In this document: piece after piece, positions 36,301 to 48,079 of the stretch
Layout: every line of letters begins with the position of its first letter
Numbering within the stretch: the first letter of the stretch is position 1
Source: Maylandia zebra
Taxonomy: Eukaryota > Chordata > Actinopteri > Cichliformes > Cichlidae
Reading direction: 5' to 3'
Length of the DNA stretch: 64,000 nucleotides
Assembly: GCF_041146795.1 (NCBI RefSeq)
Contig: NC_135187.1
Span: forward strand, 25,405,056-25,469,055
Program-made: the position numbers and the translations under genes
Notes under the pieces: generated by a model
What the model was told of the DNA's origin: nothing
What the model saw: the letters and a program-made list of their open reading frames with translations, nothing else
Databases searched by the model: none

Positions 36301-38812
36301 GTAGAACCTTAAATAAAATGATCACTCTTTACTCTGCCAATGTTCCTATTTTATTCATTAACGTGAGTATCCATCCCTCCATCCATCCATCAGTTTTCTT
36401 CTGCTTATCTGGGGCCTGGTCGTAGGGACAGTACCCTGAGCAGAAAAGCCCAGATCTCCATCTCCTTAGGCATCTCCTCCTTATCTGGGGAAGTGCAACA
36501 CAATCCTGGTCCAGCTGAGAGATATAACATTTCCAACATGTCTTGGGTCTGCCCAAGGGCCGGGGTCCGGAAAGAAATGCCAGGAAACCTTACCCAGGTG
36601 GCCCCTGGAGGCATCCTAGTCAGATGCCCGAACCTCCTCAACTGGCTCCTTTCGATGTGGAGGAGTGGCAGCTCTACTCTGTGCCCGTCTCAAATGACTG
36701 AGCTCCTCACATTATCACTAAGGGAGAGAGACCAGTCACCCTTTGGGGAAAGCTCATTTCTCCAGCTTGTACCCACAATCTCATTCTTTCCGTCATTACC
36801 CAGAGCTCGTGACCTTAGGTGAGGGTAAGGGATGTAGATCGACCAGTAAATCATCAGCTTCGCTTTTACACTCAGCTTTCTCTTCACCACAACAGTCCGG
36901 TGCAGCGTCCACATCCACGTCAGAGCCATTTGTTAATCCCTCGCTCCCCTCACTCGTGAACAAGACCCCGAGATACTTAACTTCCTCCACCTGGTGCAGT
37001 AATTCGTCCCTGACTTAGAGTGGGCACTGCTCACTTTTCCAGCTGAAATCCGTGGCCTCTCATTTCAAAGTGCTGATTCTCATTCCTGCTGCTTCACATT
37101 CAGCTGTGAACTGCTCTAGAGTAAGCTGGAGGTCTTCACCTGATGAAGGCAACAGGGCCACATCATCGGCAAAAAGCAGTGACGAGATTCTTAGACCACC
37201 AAAGTGGAAGACTTCCACCACAAAGCTGATTAATCTAATGTATTTTTAAAATCTGGAATTTTAAAAAGACATTTAATATGATGCATTGATAGCATTAAGC
37301 TAAGTACCAGAATAGGTTTCCACAAAAAAAAGAAAGAAAAAGCATTGTAAATTATGAAATTTTGTATGCTAATTGTTATAGCTACATTTCCATCCCACAA
37401 GTTGTTCCACTCTCATTTCTGTCCTCAGGCAGTCTACATCACAGCCATCTTGCCATACATAGTGCTGGCCATCTTCCTGATCCGAGGACTGACTCTTAAA
37501 GGTGCCCTGAGTGGAATAAAGTTCCTCTTCACACCAGATGTATGTTTCAAATCTTGATTTTTTTTTTAAAGTATGAATTTAAAGGTCAGAAATACATGTC
37601 AGTGTGTGTCTCCCTCTTGCAGGTGGAAGAGCTGATGAATCCAACTACTTGGTTGGATGCAGGTGCACAGGTCTTTTATGCTTTTGGCTTAGCGTGGGGA
37701 GGGCTGATTTCCTTCTCAAGCTACAACCCTGTTCAGTAAGGAACTGCACTTTTAGCATTTTGTTCACTTTAATTTAATTTCTTTAAAAAAAAATGGGCAA
37801 AATAAGTCATTGAAAACTGTTCCAAAAACCAAAGTCAGGCTGTTGTTTCCTTGTTCTTTTTGCACATTTAATTTCCAAAGCAACAACTGTGTGCAAGACT
37901 CTGTGATCCTGTCTGTGGTAACTGGCCTCACCTCAGTCTATGCAGCCACAGTGACCTACTCCATCATTGGCTTCAGGGCCACTGAGAAATATGACACCTG
38001 TATCAACAAGTGAGTAAAGCTTATTTTAAGGCTTTGAAAAAGTTTACTACTTTTTGGTAAAAGGCACTAAACTTACTGACCAGGAATTTAAAAACCCTGT
38101 GACGTCCAGGTACCCCTACCCCTTAACACCATGCTTTCAGCAAATGTAATTTGCATCTTTTGAAAAATTTTCTCCCAAGTCTTGTAAAAAACAAACATTC
38201 TGGCTTTAGCACAACAGAACTATTAGCTTCTTTTCTGCAAAACATTGAGTTAAGGTTGTAAAGGTTTTTATCCTCTTTGTTGACTTCACAGTGTTCAGTT
38301 ATAGGTACAAAGGTTTTAAAGTCAGTCTAATGAGATCGTCATCATTGCAAGCAGTCTGCCTGTAGACATGACACCAGCTGGTTTGTCAGTCAGCACACAG
38401 CACCACAACATCCTTATATATTCACATCAAGCTACGGCAAAATATGTGTTTAATGTGACTAGAAAATGCTAACATGCTTAACTCAATTGTGGGGATGGTA
38501 AGAATACCTGATGAACACCTGCATTTGTGCATTGCCATTATAAACATATGTAAGCATATCCTTTAAGTAGATAATAGTAACCCCGAATTACTAATCTGAT
38601 GTAATTTCTCATCAGAAACATCAGGACGTTACTAAATGGATTTGAACTCCCTGAAGACAGCATCACTGCCAGCAACTACAATGCAGCCCTTCATCATCTG
38701 AACAGCTCCAATCCAGATACTGTTTTTGGACTGGACATTAAAACCTGTGACATGCAGAAACTCCTCAGTGAGGTGCCTATTTTAATGAAAATCTATTAAG
38801 TTCCCATGATAA

Positions 38813-38843
<31 letters not shown>

Positions 38844-40472
38844 TTATATTCTAATCTGCATTGCATTTGTTCAGGGAGTGGAGGGAACAGGTCTGGCCTT
38901 TATAGTCTTCACTGAGGCCATTACCAAAATGCCGGGTTCCCCAGCCTGGTCTGTCCTGTTTTTTATCATGCTTCTCTGCCTCGGACTCTCAACAGTTTTC
39001 GGAAACATTGAAGGAGTCGTAGTCCCTTTGAAAGACTTTAATTTATTTCCCCAAAAATGGCCCCATGAAATATTGACTGGTAACTTAGCTTTATTTTATT
39101 TTATTTTATCTACATTTGATGCATTCCTCAGAATTTTACATTTAAATTGAACATTTTTAGAGTTTCTTGCTGGATTTTTAACAAAAGATCCATTGTTCTT
39201 ATTTTTTAGGAGCAACATGTTTTGTATCCTTCATCATCTGCCTCCTGTTTGCACAACCATCAGGAATTTATTGGTTAACTCTCTTTGATAACTTTGCTGG
39301 ATCTGTTCCACTGCTGACCATTGGATTGTTCGAGATGATAGCTGTTGTTTACATCTATGGCATTGACAGGTTAGTAGTGCTTCCATTTGTTAGCAGAGCT
39401 GCTCTGTGCAGCGTTATGGCATAATAATTTTAAGGGAGAATAAAAAGTCGACACACATATCTCATTCCTGACGGAGGACTCTACCACTACACTTCTCCAG
39501 TCCATTCACAGAGTCGTTGCATGGTAAGACATGGATAGGAAGTGGGCGGAGCCTTTTACCGTCATTTTATTACGACGCAAAGTACAAACACCTGTGGACA
39601 CACAATCCAACACCATTAATTTCAGCTGCATATTTGGAAACTCAAGTAAAGTGTCAGGAAGAGTAGCTTTACATTTCACTACTATTAAGCTGCATAAGGT
39701 AGCTCAGCTTTCTGCAAAGCACAAAGAACAACGGGGTTAGCTTGGTGCAGGCATTTCAGCACATATCAAGCTAAAACAAACAGTTCAGGTATTAAGGGAA
39801 ATACCTGAACTTAGACATTAAGATTCTTTGTCCGTTTGGAAAAGCAGCATCAAAAAGTGGTAATTTTTTGTATAACATGATGTGAAGCTAACTGAAATTT
39901 TCTTGTTTGGCAGGTTCAACGAGGACATAAAGTTCATGGTTGGGCGAAAGCCTTCTATTTTCTGGCAGATTACGTGGCGATTTATCAGTCCTCTGATTGT
40001 CCTGGTTATTTTGGTTTTCTACCTGGTGACTCAAGCCCAAAAGCAGCTCAACTATCTAGTCTGGGACATAAATTCTGTAAGTTTGCAACCACCATCCTAG
40101 TTACTGAATCAACTTAAGCACCTCCTCTTTGTTTTGCTTTGTATCTTAATGTTCACTGATGCAATTATATGGCGTCCCAAATGTTTATATTTATCATCAT
40201 AAGTAAAGTCAAAAGACAATAAGCAAATTGGCAGCAGTCACATAGCTTACCAGTTTGAAAAGTTATTGCATAAACTCATAATAGGTTGTTGGATTTTTTT
40301 CATTGTTCTTTTACAGGAGAAATTTCCAGCTTTGACATCAATACCCTACCCCTCATGGATCTATGCTGTTATCTTCCTCTTAGCAGGAGTCCCCAGCCTG
40401 GTAGTGCCTATGTACGCATTATGTCGGCTGATCTTTGTTTGCTACAAGAAAAAAATGTCATCCAGACTATAA
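33400..40472 (+). CDS. slc6a19-like: B0AT1-like transporter (SLC6A19 family), copy B
   Basis: Twelve exons give 617 aa: 33400-33598, 35656-35796, 35889-36026, 36115-36296, 37429-37539, 37623-37735, 37881-38009, 38616-38772, 38875-39079, 39210-39369, 39914-40076, 40317-40472. Exon lengths equal those of copy A except the last. The start [15 protein letters not shown] is very like human B0AT1. TM1 is [16 protein letters not shown], and the extracellular sequons are NRT, NAS and NSS. TM6 reads YAFGLAWGG, so the positions equal to LeuT Thr254, Ser256 and Phe259 are Ala277, Gly279 and Trp282. The Na1 Asn is Thr309. This predicts altered sodium or substrate handling. The tail is short and basic ([10 protein letters not shown]). 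Intron 4 carries an antisense LINE. Intact splice sites and an AATAAA at 40744 argue for a working gene. Confidence 0.9.
36365..37215 (-). mobile_element. LINE fragment in intron 4 of copy B
   Basis: On the minus strand, reverse transcriptase text is readable in broken frames: [20 protein letters not shown] (FADD near 37156-37176), then [14 protein letters not shown] and, further on, [12 protein letters not shown] and [17 protein letters not shown]. The last is the usual end of fish non-LTR elements of the L2/Rex1-like type. A (CCAT)n run at about 36368-36393 is the element's own 3' tail. It is 5'-truncated and has frameshifts. It lies antisense to the host gene and does not touch the splice sites. 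Confidence 0.8.
38811..38843. repeat. (TTA)n microsatellite in intron 8 of copy B
   Basis: About ten uninterrupted ATT/TTA units lie about 30 bp upstream of the exon 9 acceptor. The matching position in copy C lacks the run. Confidence 0.8.
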
Positions 40473-40743
40473 ATGAATACATCAGAGAACAAAGAAGAAT
40501 TCAGGATTATTTAACAGCGCGTCCTGCATCCAGCATCACGCCAAAACATGTATTAGGCATGTTGGTCCATGGTGTCACTCTTTGCAAGAGTGAAATGGAC
40601 ACACGTGCAGTAATTTGCAATAATGGCAGAGGGAGGTATTTTATCTCAAGACACCATGAAAATAATCATGGGAACGCATTTGAACAGACATTACTAACAC
40701 ATTTAAATGTAAACACACATTAGCCACCTAGCTTAATCTGGCT

Positions 40744-40749
40744 AATAAA
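40744..40749 (+). terminator. Poly(A) signal of copy B
   Basis: AATAAA in the context CTAATAAAGG, about 270 bp after the stop codon. Copy C has the same CTAATAAAGG soon after its stop, which supports this as the real signal. Confidence 0.65.
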
Positions 40750-41022
40750 GGACCCTGGTATACTTCATACTTCACTTCATTGTTCACTAGCGACTTCTTG
40801 GCCTTAAATATATTATCTCCCCCTGCTGGTACTGCAACATCTGCACGGTGGACCCGCGTGTCTATTGCATTGCTGCTGTGATACCGGGTTCATTACGAAA
40901 TCTATTAAGTGTTTGGTAATAATCATTGCCAACAAAAAACCACATTGACAGTGAATTATAGTTTGGTAAATAGATCTCATTAGTCTGTGTAATCGATATT
41001 TATTTGATAAATTGTATTTTGG

Positions 41023-41090
41023 AGTGGACAGCACAGCTGTGAGGTGATTAGCACTGTTGCTTCAGAGCAAGAAGGGTTGGGTTAAAACTA
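41023..41090 (+). repeat. L2-type tail fragment
   Basis: 'gattagcactgttgcttcag' and 'agcaagaagggtt' match the start of the LINE tail at 15180 with a few changes. The fragment is short. Confidence 0.45.
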
Positions 41091-41334
41091 TTAGGCTACT
41101 TCAGAATATATTGCATTGAATTATACTGAATATGTTACTTTCCAGACCTTTTGTTGAGGATATTCTCGAGCTACACCCCTGTAACTTCTTATTACATATA
41201 TCCATGTTATAGAAGAATAGTTTTTAACCTTGTAGATTTGAGGAAACCTATAAAATTGATGTCTGCATGCACTTAAGCTGTTATGAAAACTAGATAGACT
41301 TCAAGGAATTATAAGGGTATGTAGTAGCCAGGTG

Positions 41335-41700
41335 CTGCTGATCAAATGCACTTGATTATCTGATCATCAGCAGCCTTGATGCATGCTCAATTGTCAAGAC
41401 TGCTAATTAAACCCCAAAAGGTTGATTCTGTTCATCTGGCTGTAGTGTTTTCAGTGGAAGAAACATTTCGTCACTCATCCAAGTGACTTCTTCAGTCTCA
41501 GCTGACTGCAGGTTTCCCCAACATAATAAACAGTACATTTGCATAATGACTGAAACTACCTCACTGAATTAACAATGAACAATGATCAGTTCCTTAATCA
41601 TTAATATGTAAATTGTCATGACCACTGATCAACAACCACTGTCCAGGAGTCAAGGAGGTCTTTGCTATGAGTTTCATTTCCAAGATCTACATTTGATGCT
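41335..41700. repeat. Dispersed fish repeat
   Basis: The wording 'gtgttttcagtggaagaaac', 'cgtcactcatccaagtgact' and 'cagctgactgcaggtttccc' recurs widely in fish genomes in my memory. The family was not identified. No usable reading frame was seen. Confidence 0.5.
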
Positions 41701-42429
41701 TTGACATGCCTTTCTTTGCTTTGTACTATCTCTCCTTTCTTTTATGGAACCCTGTCTTTACTTTTAATGAAGTCATCCAACAGTCTGGATGCAGTGGTAC
41801 CGCTCCCGACCAAGCCATTCCTTGAAATAAAGATATGAGATACCGCTTTTTAAAACTAATGCTAAGACATAAATATGTTTATAAGTGCTTTGTGAAGCAA
41901 ATATTCTTTTATGGTGATAGGCTAATAATTTTCATTTAAAAAGTGACTAATTGACAGATTCATTTCCTAAAGCACCTAGAAAATAGTAGAACAGACAACA
42001 GTTGTTAAGCAAATTCATCCTGAGGTTTGACTGTGTCGTGCACAGAGAAACTGCAACAAACCCAAGAGCTATAGACTCTACAGGCCTCAGTTAGCATACA
42101 TTTGACGTATTAAGGAGAGCTATTGCTGTATATAATTGTGCAAGTTTTAATATTTGATCTGTTTATATGTCCGCTATACTATGTTGCCATATTAATCTTC
42201 AAATGTGTCCTATTAAATCAACGGTGCTGTTTTTGCTTTTATTCCTGTGGCTTTGTCTCTTCTGTTTAAAACATTTTTGTAAGCTTTGAATGAAATTTGT
42301 GCGAAATTATCACATTGAAAAACTGAATGGTTATAGACAAAAGTCAAAGGTACAAATGTATAGCAATGTTCAGTATTACCATGTTCTCCTATTTGTACTC
42401 ACTAATGTCCCAGTTTCACTAGTAGATGT

Positions 42430-42530
42430 GACTTCTGTGCTTCCGTACACTCATGGACACCGTGAGATGGGTACTTTCTAACCCAGGTTTGGATGTCTGG
42501 ATCTCCACTCATGAACATTTGGAGAGGATG
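42430..42530 (+). pseudogene. Truncated SLC6A19 exon 1
   Basis: The sequence follows copy B's 5' UTR and first 23 codons or so: WVLSNPGLDVWISTHEHLERM against [21 protein letters not shown]. The position equal to copy B's ATG is GTG (42462-42464). An ATG nine bases upstream is in frame by chance. Similarity stops abruptly after LERM at 42530, with no TM1 and no donor. Presence of the 5' UTR shows a DNA-level duplication, not a processed copy. Confidence 0.8.
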
Positions 42531-43399
42531 TTGTACACAGAAGTTATCTTGAACGTCATAGATTTCACAGTAATGTTAGTGTTTTTTCACCAACATGAGA
42601 ACGACGAACTTCCTTATCATTATTCTTTCCAAAAATAATTCCTGGTCTTTGCAACAGCAGCTAAAAGAAGAGATTAATGTGTCATCTATTATTGGGTTCA
42701 AGTGAATCTGCTAGCATGTCATATTAATAATTCTCAAGAATGACCTCATAGGTTTTTCTAAAGTCCACAAGCTTTTGGTTTGTTCAGATGAACTCGGCAA
42801 ACCTAAGAGCAATGCTGCCGTGTACTTTGTAGAGAGAAGACGCTCTCTCCTGGTAACGTCTCCACACAAGTCATGCTCATTTGCTCTTTTTCTAATTATA
42901 CTGTCAGGATTTACTCAAAGGAATTTCATCTGCTTTTCAAGCATGCTGCTGATTCAACATTTTCATTTAGTGGATTTAATTTAATTGTTTAATTTGCACA
43001 CTATACATTATATAATATTTTGCATAGAAAGGTTAATACTGTATTTCAAAGGTGCAACGTCAGCTTTGTTACAAGTTTATTATTCAAAGAAATGAAATGG
43101 AGATAAGAAAACACATTGTTATTTTATTGCTGTGTAAAGCTAATTGGTTAGTTTTATAGTATGAAGAAGGCCGATTTGACCATAAAGGTTACTGAGCTTT
43201 CATTTTTACATTTATTTTTAACTTTCTTCCTCACATATGTAAACAAGTTGTCATCATATGGCATTATAAAAAAATGGATTACACGGATTACATGGATTTT
43301 AATACTTCCACTAACACTACCCTCACCAGTTATTCCACTAGCATTTATTTGCTTGCTTGTCATAACCTCGGGTAGTCTACATCACATTTAGTGATGTAG
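42531..43399. other. Spacer with a doubtful SLC6A19 last-exon remnant
   Basis: A frame near 43285-43370 reads WILILPLTLPSPVIPLAFIC. It can be laid against the exon 12 helix [20 protein letters not shown] of copy B with a 3-codon gap. Similarity is weak and low in complexity, so I keep it as a possibility only. The remaining sequence shows nothing recognisable. Confidence 0.2.
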
Positions 43400-44625
43400 C
43401 GCTGTCGAAGAACACGACTGTCGACCTGTACAGGGCTATGAGACCATCAGCAAGAAGCTTGGTGAGAAGGTGACATCTTTCGGTGCATTCATTCAAAAAT
43501 GGAAGAAATATAAAATGATTAATCATTTGCCCTCATTCTGGATCTCCATGCAAGACTTTGTCTGATGGGGTTAGTGTTTTCATGAAGCGTAAGAGCCTGT
43601 TATGGGTCAATGGAGTTATCTATCTTTAAACAGGAATTCTCAATCATACGGAAAACAAAGTTATACAGAGAAAAAAATAAAACAGGTCTTTTTTAATGTT
43701 GTAGCTTAATGGCAGATTATTAACAGACGGTGTATTATTCCATGCTTTAATCCCATTAAAGTTCATACATTTAGTTGAACCTGGACAGAGTATCATCCTG
43801 TACAGTACAACAGTACATTATCTCCATCATATTTGACAGACAATATGGTATTCCTCGGATCTCTTTCTCCATGCTTTTCCTTTCCCATCATTCTAATAGA
43901 AGTTAATCTGGGTATTTTCTGTTCAAAGACCTTTTCCTTTTCTTTTTTTTCAGAACTGTTTAAGGTCACATGAATGTTTTTTGAGTGCTTTGCATCTTGT
44001 TGTAAACTCGCTGTATTTCCATTCATGAAATTGGTGTCTCTTCATTGTAGACTTTGATAGTGGTACACCTTCCTCCTCGAGAGTGCTCTCGACATGGTTA
44101 TATTTTGTGAAGTCTTTTTTCTTAACCATGAAAATAATTCTGTCAACATGCTGAGCAAACCGGTGCTTTCTTTCTTTTTGTACCAGATTGTTAGTTTGGT
44201 ATCCTCTAATAGAGATGTTAAGGAAATTGCTTCCAGTGTGTTTCCCAGCTTAAGAAATTAGGAAAAAATTCAGCAAACGCACGACAGAGTCTGAGAAATG
44301 CATCTGGCTTTTCTATTGATCCATCTACTGAAGCCTCATCAGATAATGGCCTCAGTGGGGGGCTGTGGCATGCTAAATGTCTGCAAGTGTCTGTGAAACA
44401 CAGCGAAAACTCTGTCATGCATTTGCCTCAACAGAGCCCGGACCTCGTGTAGGATCATGTTGACAGAGAACAAAATAAAATGCTGCCAACATCCAAAAAA
44501 GAGCTTTGAGTGTTCTTCAAGAAGCCTTTCTGAAGACTGTTTTTGAAGGACAAAAAAGTTTGCCTAAGAGAGTTCAGGCTGCGTCGAATAAACATAGTGA
44601 TACCAATACTGACTTGTGTATATTG
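43400..44625 (+). mobile_element. Decayed Tc1-like transposon
   Basis: In broken plus-strand frames the N-terminal part reads [20 protein letters not shown] then [14 protein letters not shown] (about 43436-43540) and [13 protein letters not shown] (about 43550-43590). The C-terminal part is visible at about 44425-44600 (QQSPDLV, DREQNKMLPTSKKEL), then 'gagagttcaggctgcgtcga'. These are Tc1-family landmarks in the right order and spacing. Many stops are present and the ends were not resolved. It lies in the B-C spacer just after the truncated exon 1. Confidence 0.7.
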
Positions 44626-44828
44626 AGCTGTATTAAATCACTGCACCTATTTCCTATTTTATGGGAAACATGCTAACAGTTATAGCAAAATATAACTTTG
44701 TAGAGCTCTATCCATAGTTAAGTGTTAAAGGTTTTTTGTGAATAATTCACCTTCCTTAGACTCATAAATTGTAATCCAGCTGTAGTTATTTCTTTAGAAG
44801 TAATGATTAAGAAATGTTTTTAATCTGT

Positions 44829-44842
44829 CCACTAGGGGGCAG
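44829..44842 (+). promoter_or_regulatory. CTCF-type motif
   Basis: CCACTAGGGGGCAG fits CCASYAGRKGGCRS at all positions. It lies between copies B and C, in the same orientation as the motifs at 8148 and 56182. Confidence 0.45.
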
Positions 44843-45334
44843 TGTTTTATCTGTGCGTTTTAGTGATGTGGTTGTTTACTCCCCCATGTAGTAAGAAATT
44901 TGTATATTAGAGGTGTTAGGTATTTTAGTACCATGGGAGCATTTACTGGATATTGTTTTATAGTGACATTATGCAGGAAAACTCTGTCATTCAATAAGGC
45001 CCCTTTGTTTCAGTGTTTTTCTCTTTGACCCAAGAATTGATGTGTGAGAATCACAGGCTGGTACAAGGTTGAAATACCACAGAGATCACTCCCTCAGCTA
45101 CATTAGTTTCTTAATCTTTTAGACGCCTGTTGAAGGCCAAATGGTTTGTTTCAGATTTCACTAAAGAAAGAACTCTTCGTTTTGTGCCTTGAAAATATGT
45201 CGCTGAGATAATCACAATTGTAGCTGAACTGATACACTACACAAAGGATGCTTCTTCACCCAAGGGCAGGAAGACGCTGCCTTATCTTGGTCTGTACTGG
45301 TTTAAACTGATAAATCTGCTGTCTCATGAATTTT

Positions 45335-45455
45335 ACCCTCTATATAAACTGTTGTACTTGTGAATAAAGTTGAGTCACTTTGGGAAGACAATCTAAAGCA
45401 GTCTCTGTTTTCTTGTTCTCCCAAGCTGCTCCCGAGCTGCTCGTACTAACACGCT
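45335..45455 (+). mobile_element. Possible LTR end (TATA and AATAAA close together)
   Basis: TCTATATAAACTG at about 45340 and GTGAATAAAGTTG at about 45360, followed by a T-rich stretch and '...gtactaaca', have the layout of the U3-R-U5 end of an LTR. The left boundary and target duplication were not found, so this is tentative. Confidence 0.3.
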
Positions 45456-45539
45456 GAATGGCATGCTTGAATATTACTTGAGAATATATTTGACTGTGTT
45501 ACAGACTAAGGGACATTCTCTGCTGATAGGTGAAGGTAC

Positions 45540-45715
45540 ATTCTCTGCTGATAGACGTCCACGCCTCGGAGGAAGCCGATCCACGGAGTAGGCCCTGGAA
45601 ACAGTTTCCTTCAAGAGGGGCAGCTCAAGTTAAGCAGTTTGGATACAAAGTTAGAGAGGCAATGCTGAGATGGTTTGGACACGTGCACAGGAGGGTTAGT
45701 AGAACACCTGCAGCA
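45540..45715 (+). mobile_element. Short LINE fragment
   Basis: The frame contains VKQFGYKVREAMLRWFGHVH, then RRVS. This is the C-terminal 'LRWFGHV' signature common to fish non-LTR elements. About 60 codons only. Confidence 0.55.
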
Positions 45716-47640
45716 ACAGATCTACAACTTCATACATAGCAGCTTCTCACTAGTTCATTATTGCTTCAGGATTACTTTAGTATTGCCGACTGTATCCATG
45801 TGCCATAAAAGTGATGCATCAGTGCATCAGTGCAATAGTTATTCAGTAGGTCTTTAGTATCTTTACAGTTATTTCCATAATGGTAAATCAGAGACAACAG
45901 GAATCTTAGAACATGTTTTCATCGACATATTCAAATCAAACACACTCATATAAGTTTCATGTTTTTATTTTTGTTTTTTGTTTTTAGTAGTGTTAGAATT
46001 TAGCTTAACTTAAAGATTTGACACAGAACCTGGCAAGAAATGCAAGAAATCCCAAACTCAAGCTACATTTATACAGGATATTAAGTGTTTATGTATGTTT
46101 TATTTATCTGATAGCTGAAACAGAAACAAAGAGAATTTCCTTTAAAAAAAAATTAAAAATGAACCAATAAGAAAAAGTAGTATAATGTGACATATGTTGC
46201 AGGTGAACTTTGTCTCTTGTTCTTTAGGTTCTTTAGGCACTTGGATAACTGACAAACTTTTCCTTTAATGATTCACAAAAATAATGATTAAAGCAAGATA
46301 CATTTCCTCAGGATTTACTTGCCCATAGACTAATGACCTATATAATCACTGTACCCAAAACAGCATGGTTCAGCTTTGAAGCTTTAAATGGTGCTTAGTG
46401 AGTATGGGTTTGCACTCCAGGTGACATATTTCAAAAGAATTGTGTGCTATATAAAGTGCTAATCAATTTTTAGTACATTGTTATGACTTTAAAATGTACA
46501 GGACATTTTTACATACATACAAGGACTTTAGGAAAGTCATCTAAGCATGTCAATTGAACTAATTATTATTTTCATAGAAAAAAAAATCAGCAATCTTTTT
46601 TTTATAAACTAAGAAATTGTTGTTATCTTTTTTGGGGAAACATTATACTTTCTCCAGTTTTGAACAAAGATATATGCATAAAATAAGACAGATTAATTTT
46701 CCACTTATCATCAGTTTCTTTTGATGTTTTACATTAAAATTGTGATCATCATTGTGCAAGTGAACTTGATATTATCATATCAAGGACAATAAAAGATCAA
46801 CTGCAGACAGTATAATTAACATTTATGAACTGAACTTTTGCAGATGAGAAAGCAAATTCCACCATAATGTGTTTGAACATTACCCTAAACATAATTTAAC
46901 TTACAACGCTGGTTGTTTCACATCTCTTTCAAATGAAATGCAGACTTGGTGAAAACTGATGCCTCAACAATAACAGTAGAATAACACTGGAGGGTAAAGT
47001 TTTGTGAACGTGTCTCATGAAGGCATGCAAATTAGAGATCAGCTGATAGTTAGATCGGTTTTGCCTGAGTGCTGAACGTCAAAACAGCCAACCTTCTGGG
47101 CAGGAGCATTTTCAAGGATTTTTTAAATGGGGACACTGCACGATGTGTCAATGTGATGCTGAAAAATGAAGCCGTGGCCAATTGCACTTTTTCCAGATGG
47201 TATTGCACTGTGTTTCATAATCTGATGGTACTTTCTGTGTTCATACTACAGTTCCAGTAATTGTGACAAGATCCCAACAACACTGGTTAAAATGAAGCTC
47301 CAAACTATGACAGTCTCCACTGTGTTTTATGGTTGTCAACACTCACTGTTGTACCTGTCAATGACCTTCTCCATAAATAATGAAAATTATATGACGTGAA
47401 AATTTGATTCATTTCAGTTCTTGTATAATTTGGCATACCTCAGACTTTTCTTCCTGTTTTGCTTCTGCTCAGAAGTCCTGAGTAATCTGTTTTGCTTTAC
47501 TTCCTTAAGAACGGTTTCTTGACAGTCACGCTTCCAGTGATTAGGTCTTCATGTTGTCACTTCCCTACTGTCGTCTTACCATTTTGTATCAAAGAGGCAT
47601 AGGTTTTAGTTGTTTGTTTATTTTGTAAGAACAAGAAAAC
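45716..47640. other. Intergenic, nothing recognised
   Basis: AT-rich spacer. No exon with splice signals, no RNA gene and no bounded repeat were recognised. Confidence 0.4.
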
Positions 47641-47950
47641 ATCATCATTATCATCATCATTTATTTATATAGCACTTTAAAAACACACCTGGTAGACCAA
47701 AGTGCTGTACAGTACAAATATAAATATAGTAATACAACAGGAAAAACCAAACATAGCAATAAAATTAATAAAAATGTCAGTTGCCCCCAGAGTTAAAAGC
47801 CAGGGAATAAAAAAAATAAAAAACTGGCACTGATGTAACTTGTCTAATATGGAGAGGAAGATTATTCCAAAGCATCGGAGCCTCAATAGAGAACGCTCGG
47901 TCTCTATGCCGTGCACAATCTCAAGAAACTGCTTTTGGGAAGCCCTGGAA
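47640..47950. repeat. Dispersed repeat ('atagcactttaaa' type)
   Basis: 'tttatttatatagcacttta' and 'ccaaagtgctgtacagtaca' form an imperfect inverted pair seen in related copies at 25420-25480 and 51100-51150. The following AT-rich part has no conserved coding frame. Confidence 0.45.
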
Positions 47951-48079
47951 TAATTACGGGGTACAATAAGTCCAGTGTTTACATTGTAAAAACAGCTGGC
48001 TGCTTTATTAGGGGGTCAGAACTGAGTGTGAACTGAACTTCACAGGGTCCTTCTTTTAGAGGTTTCTCAGGTTAAAAAT

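Noticed and set aside
40286-40723. 145-codon plus-strand frame after copy B
   Set aside because: It overlaps exon 12 in another frame and then runs into the 3' UTR. The exon 12 frame with stop at 40472 fits the family.
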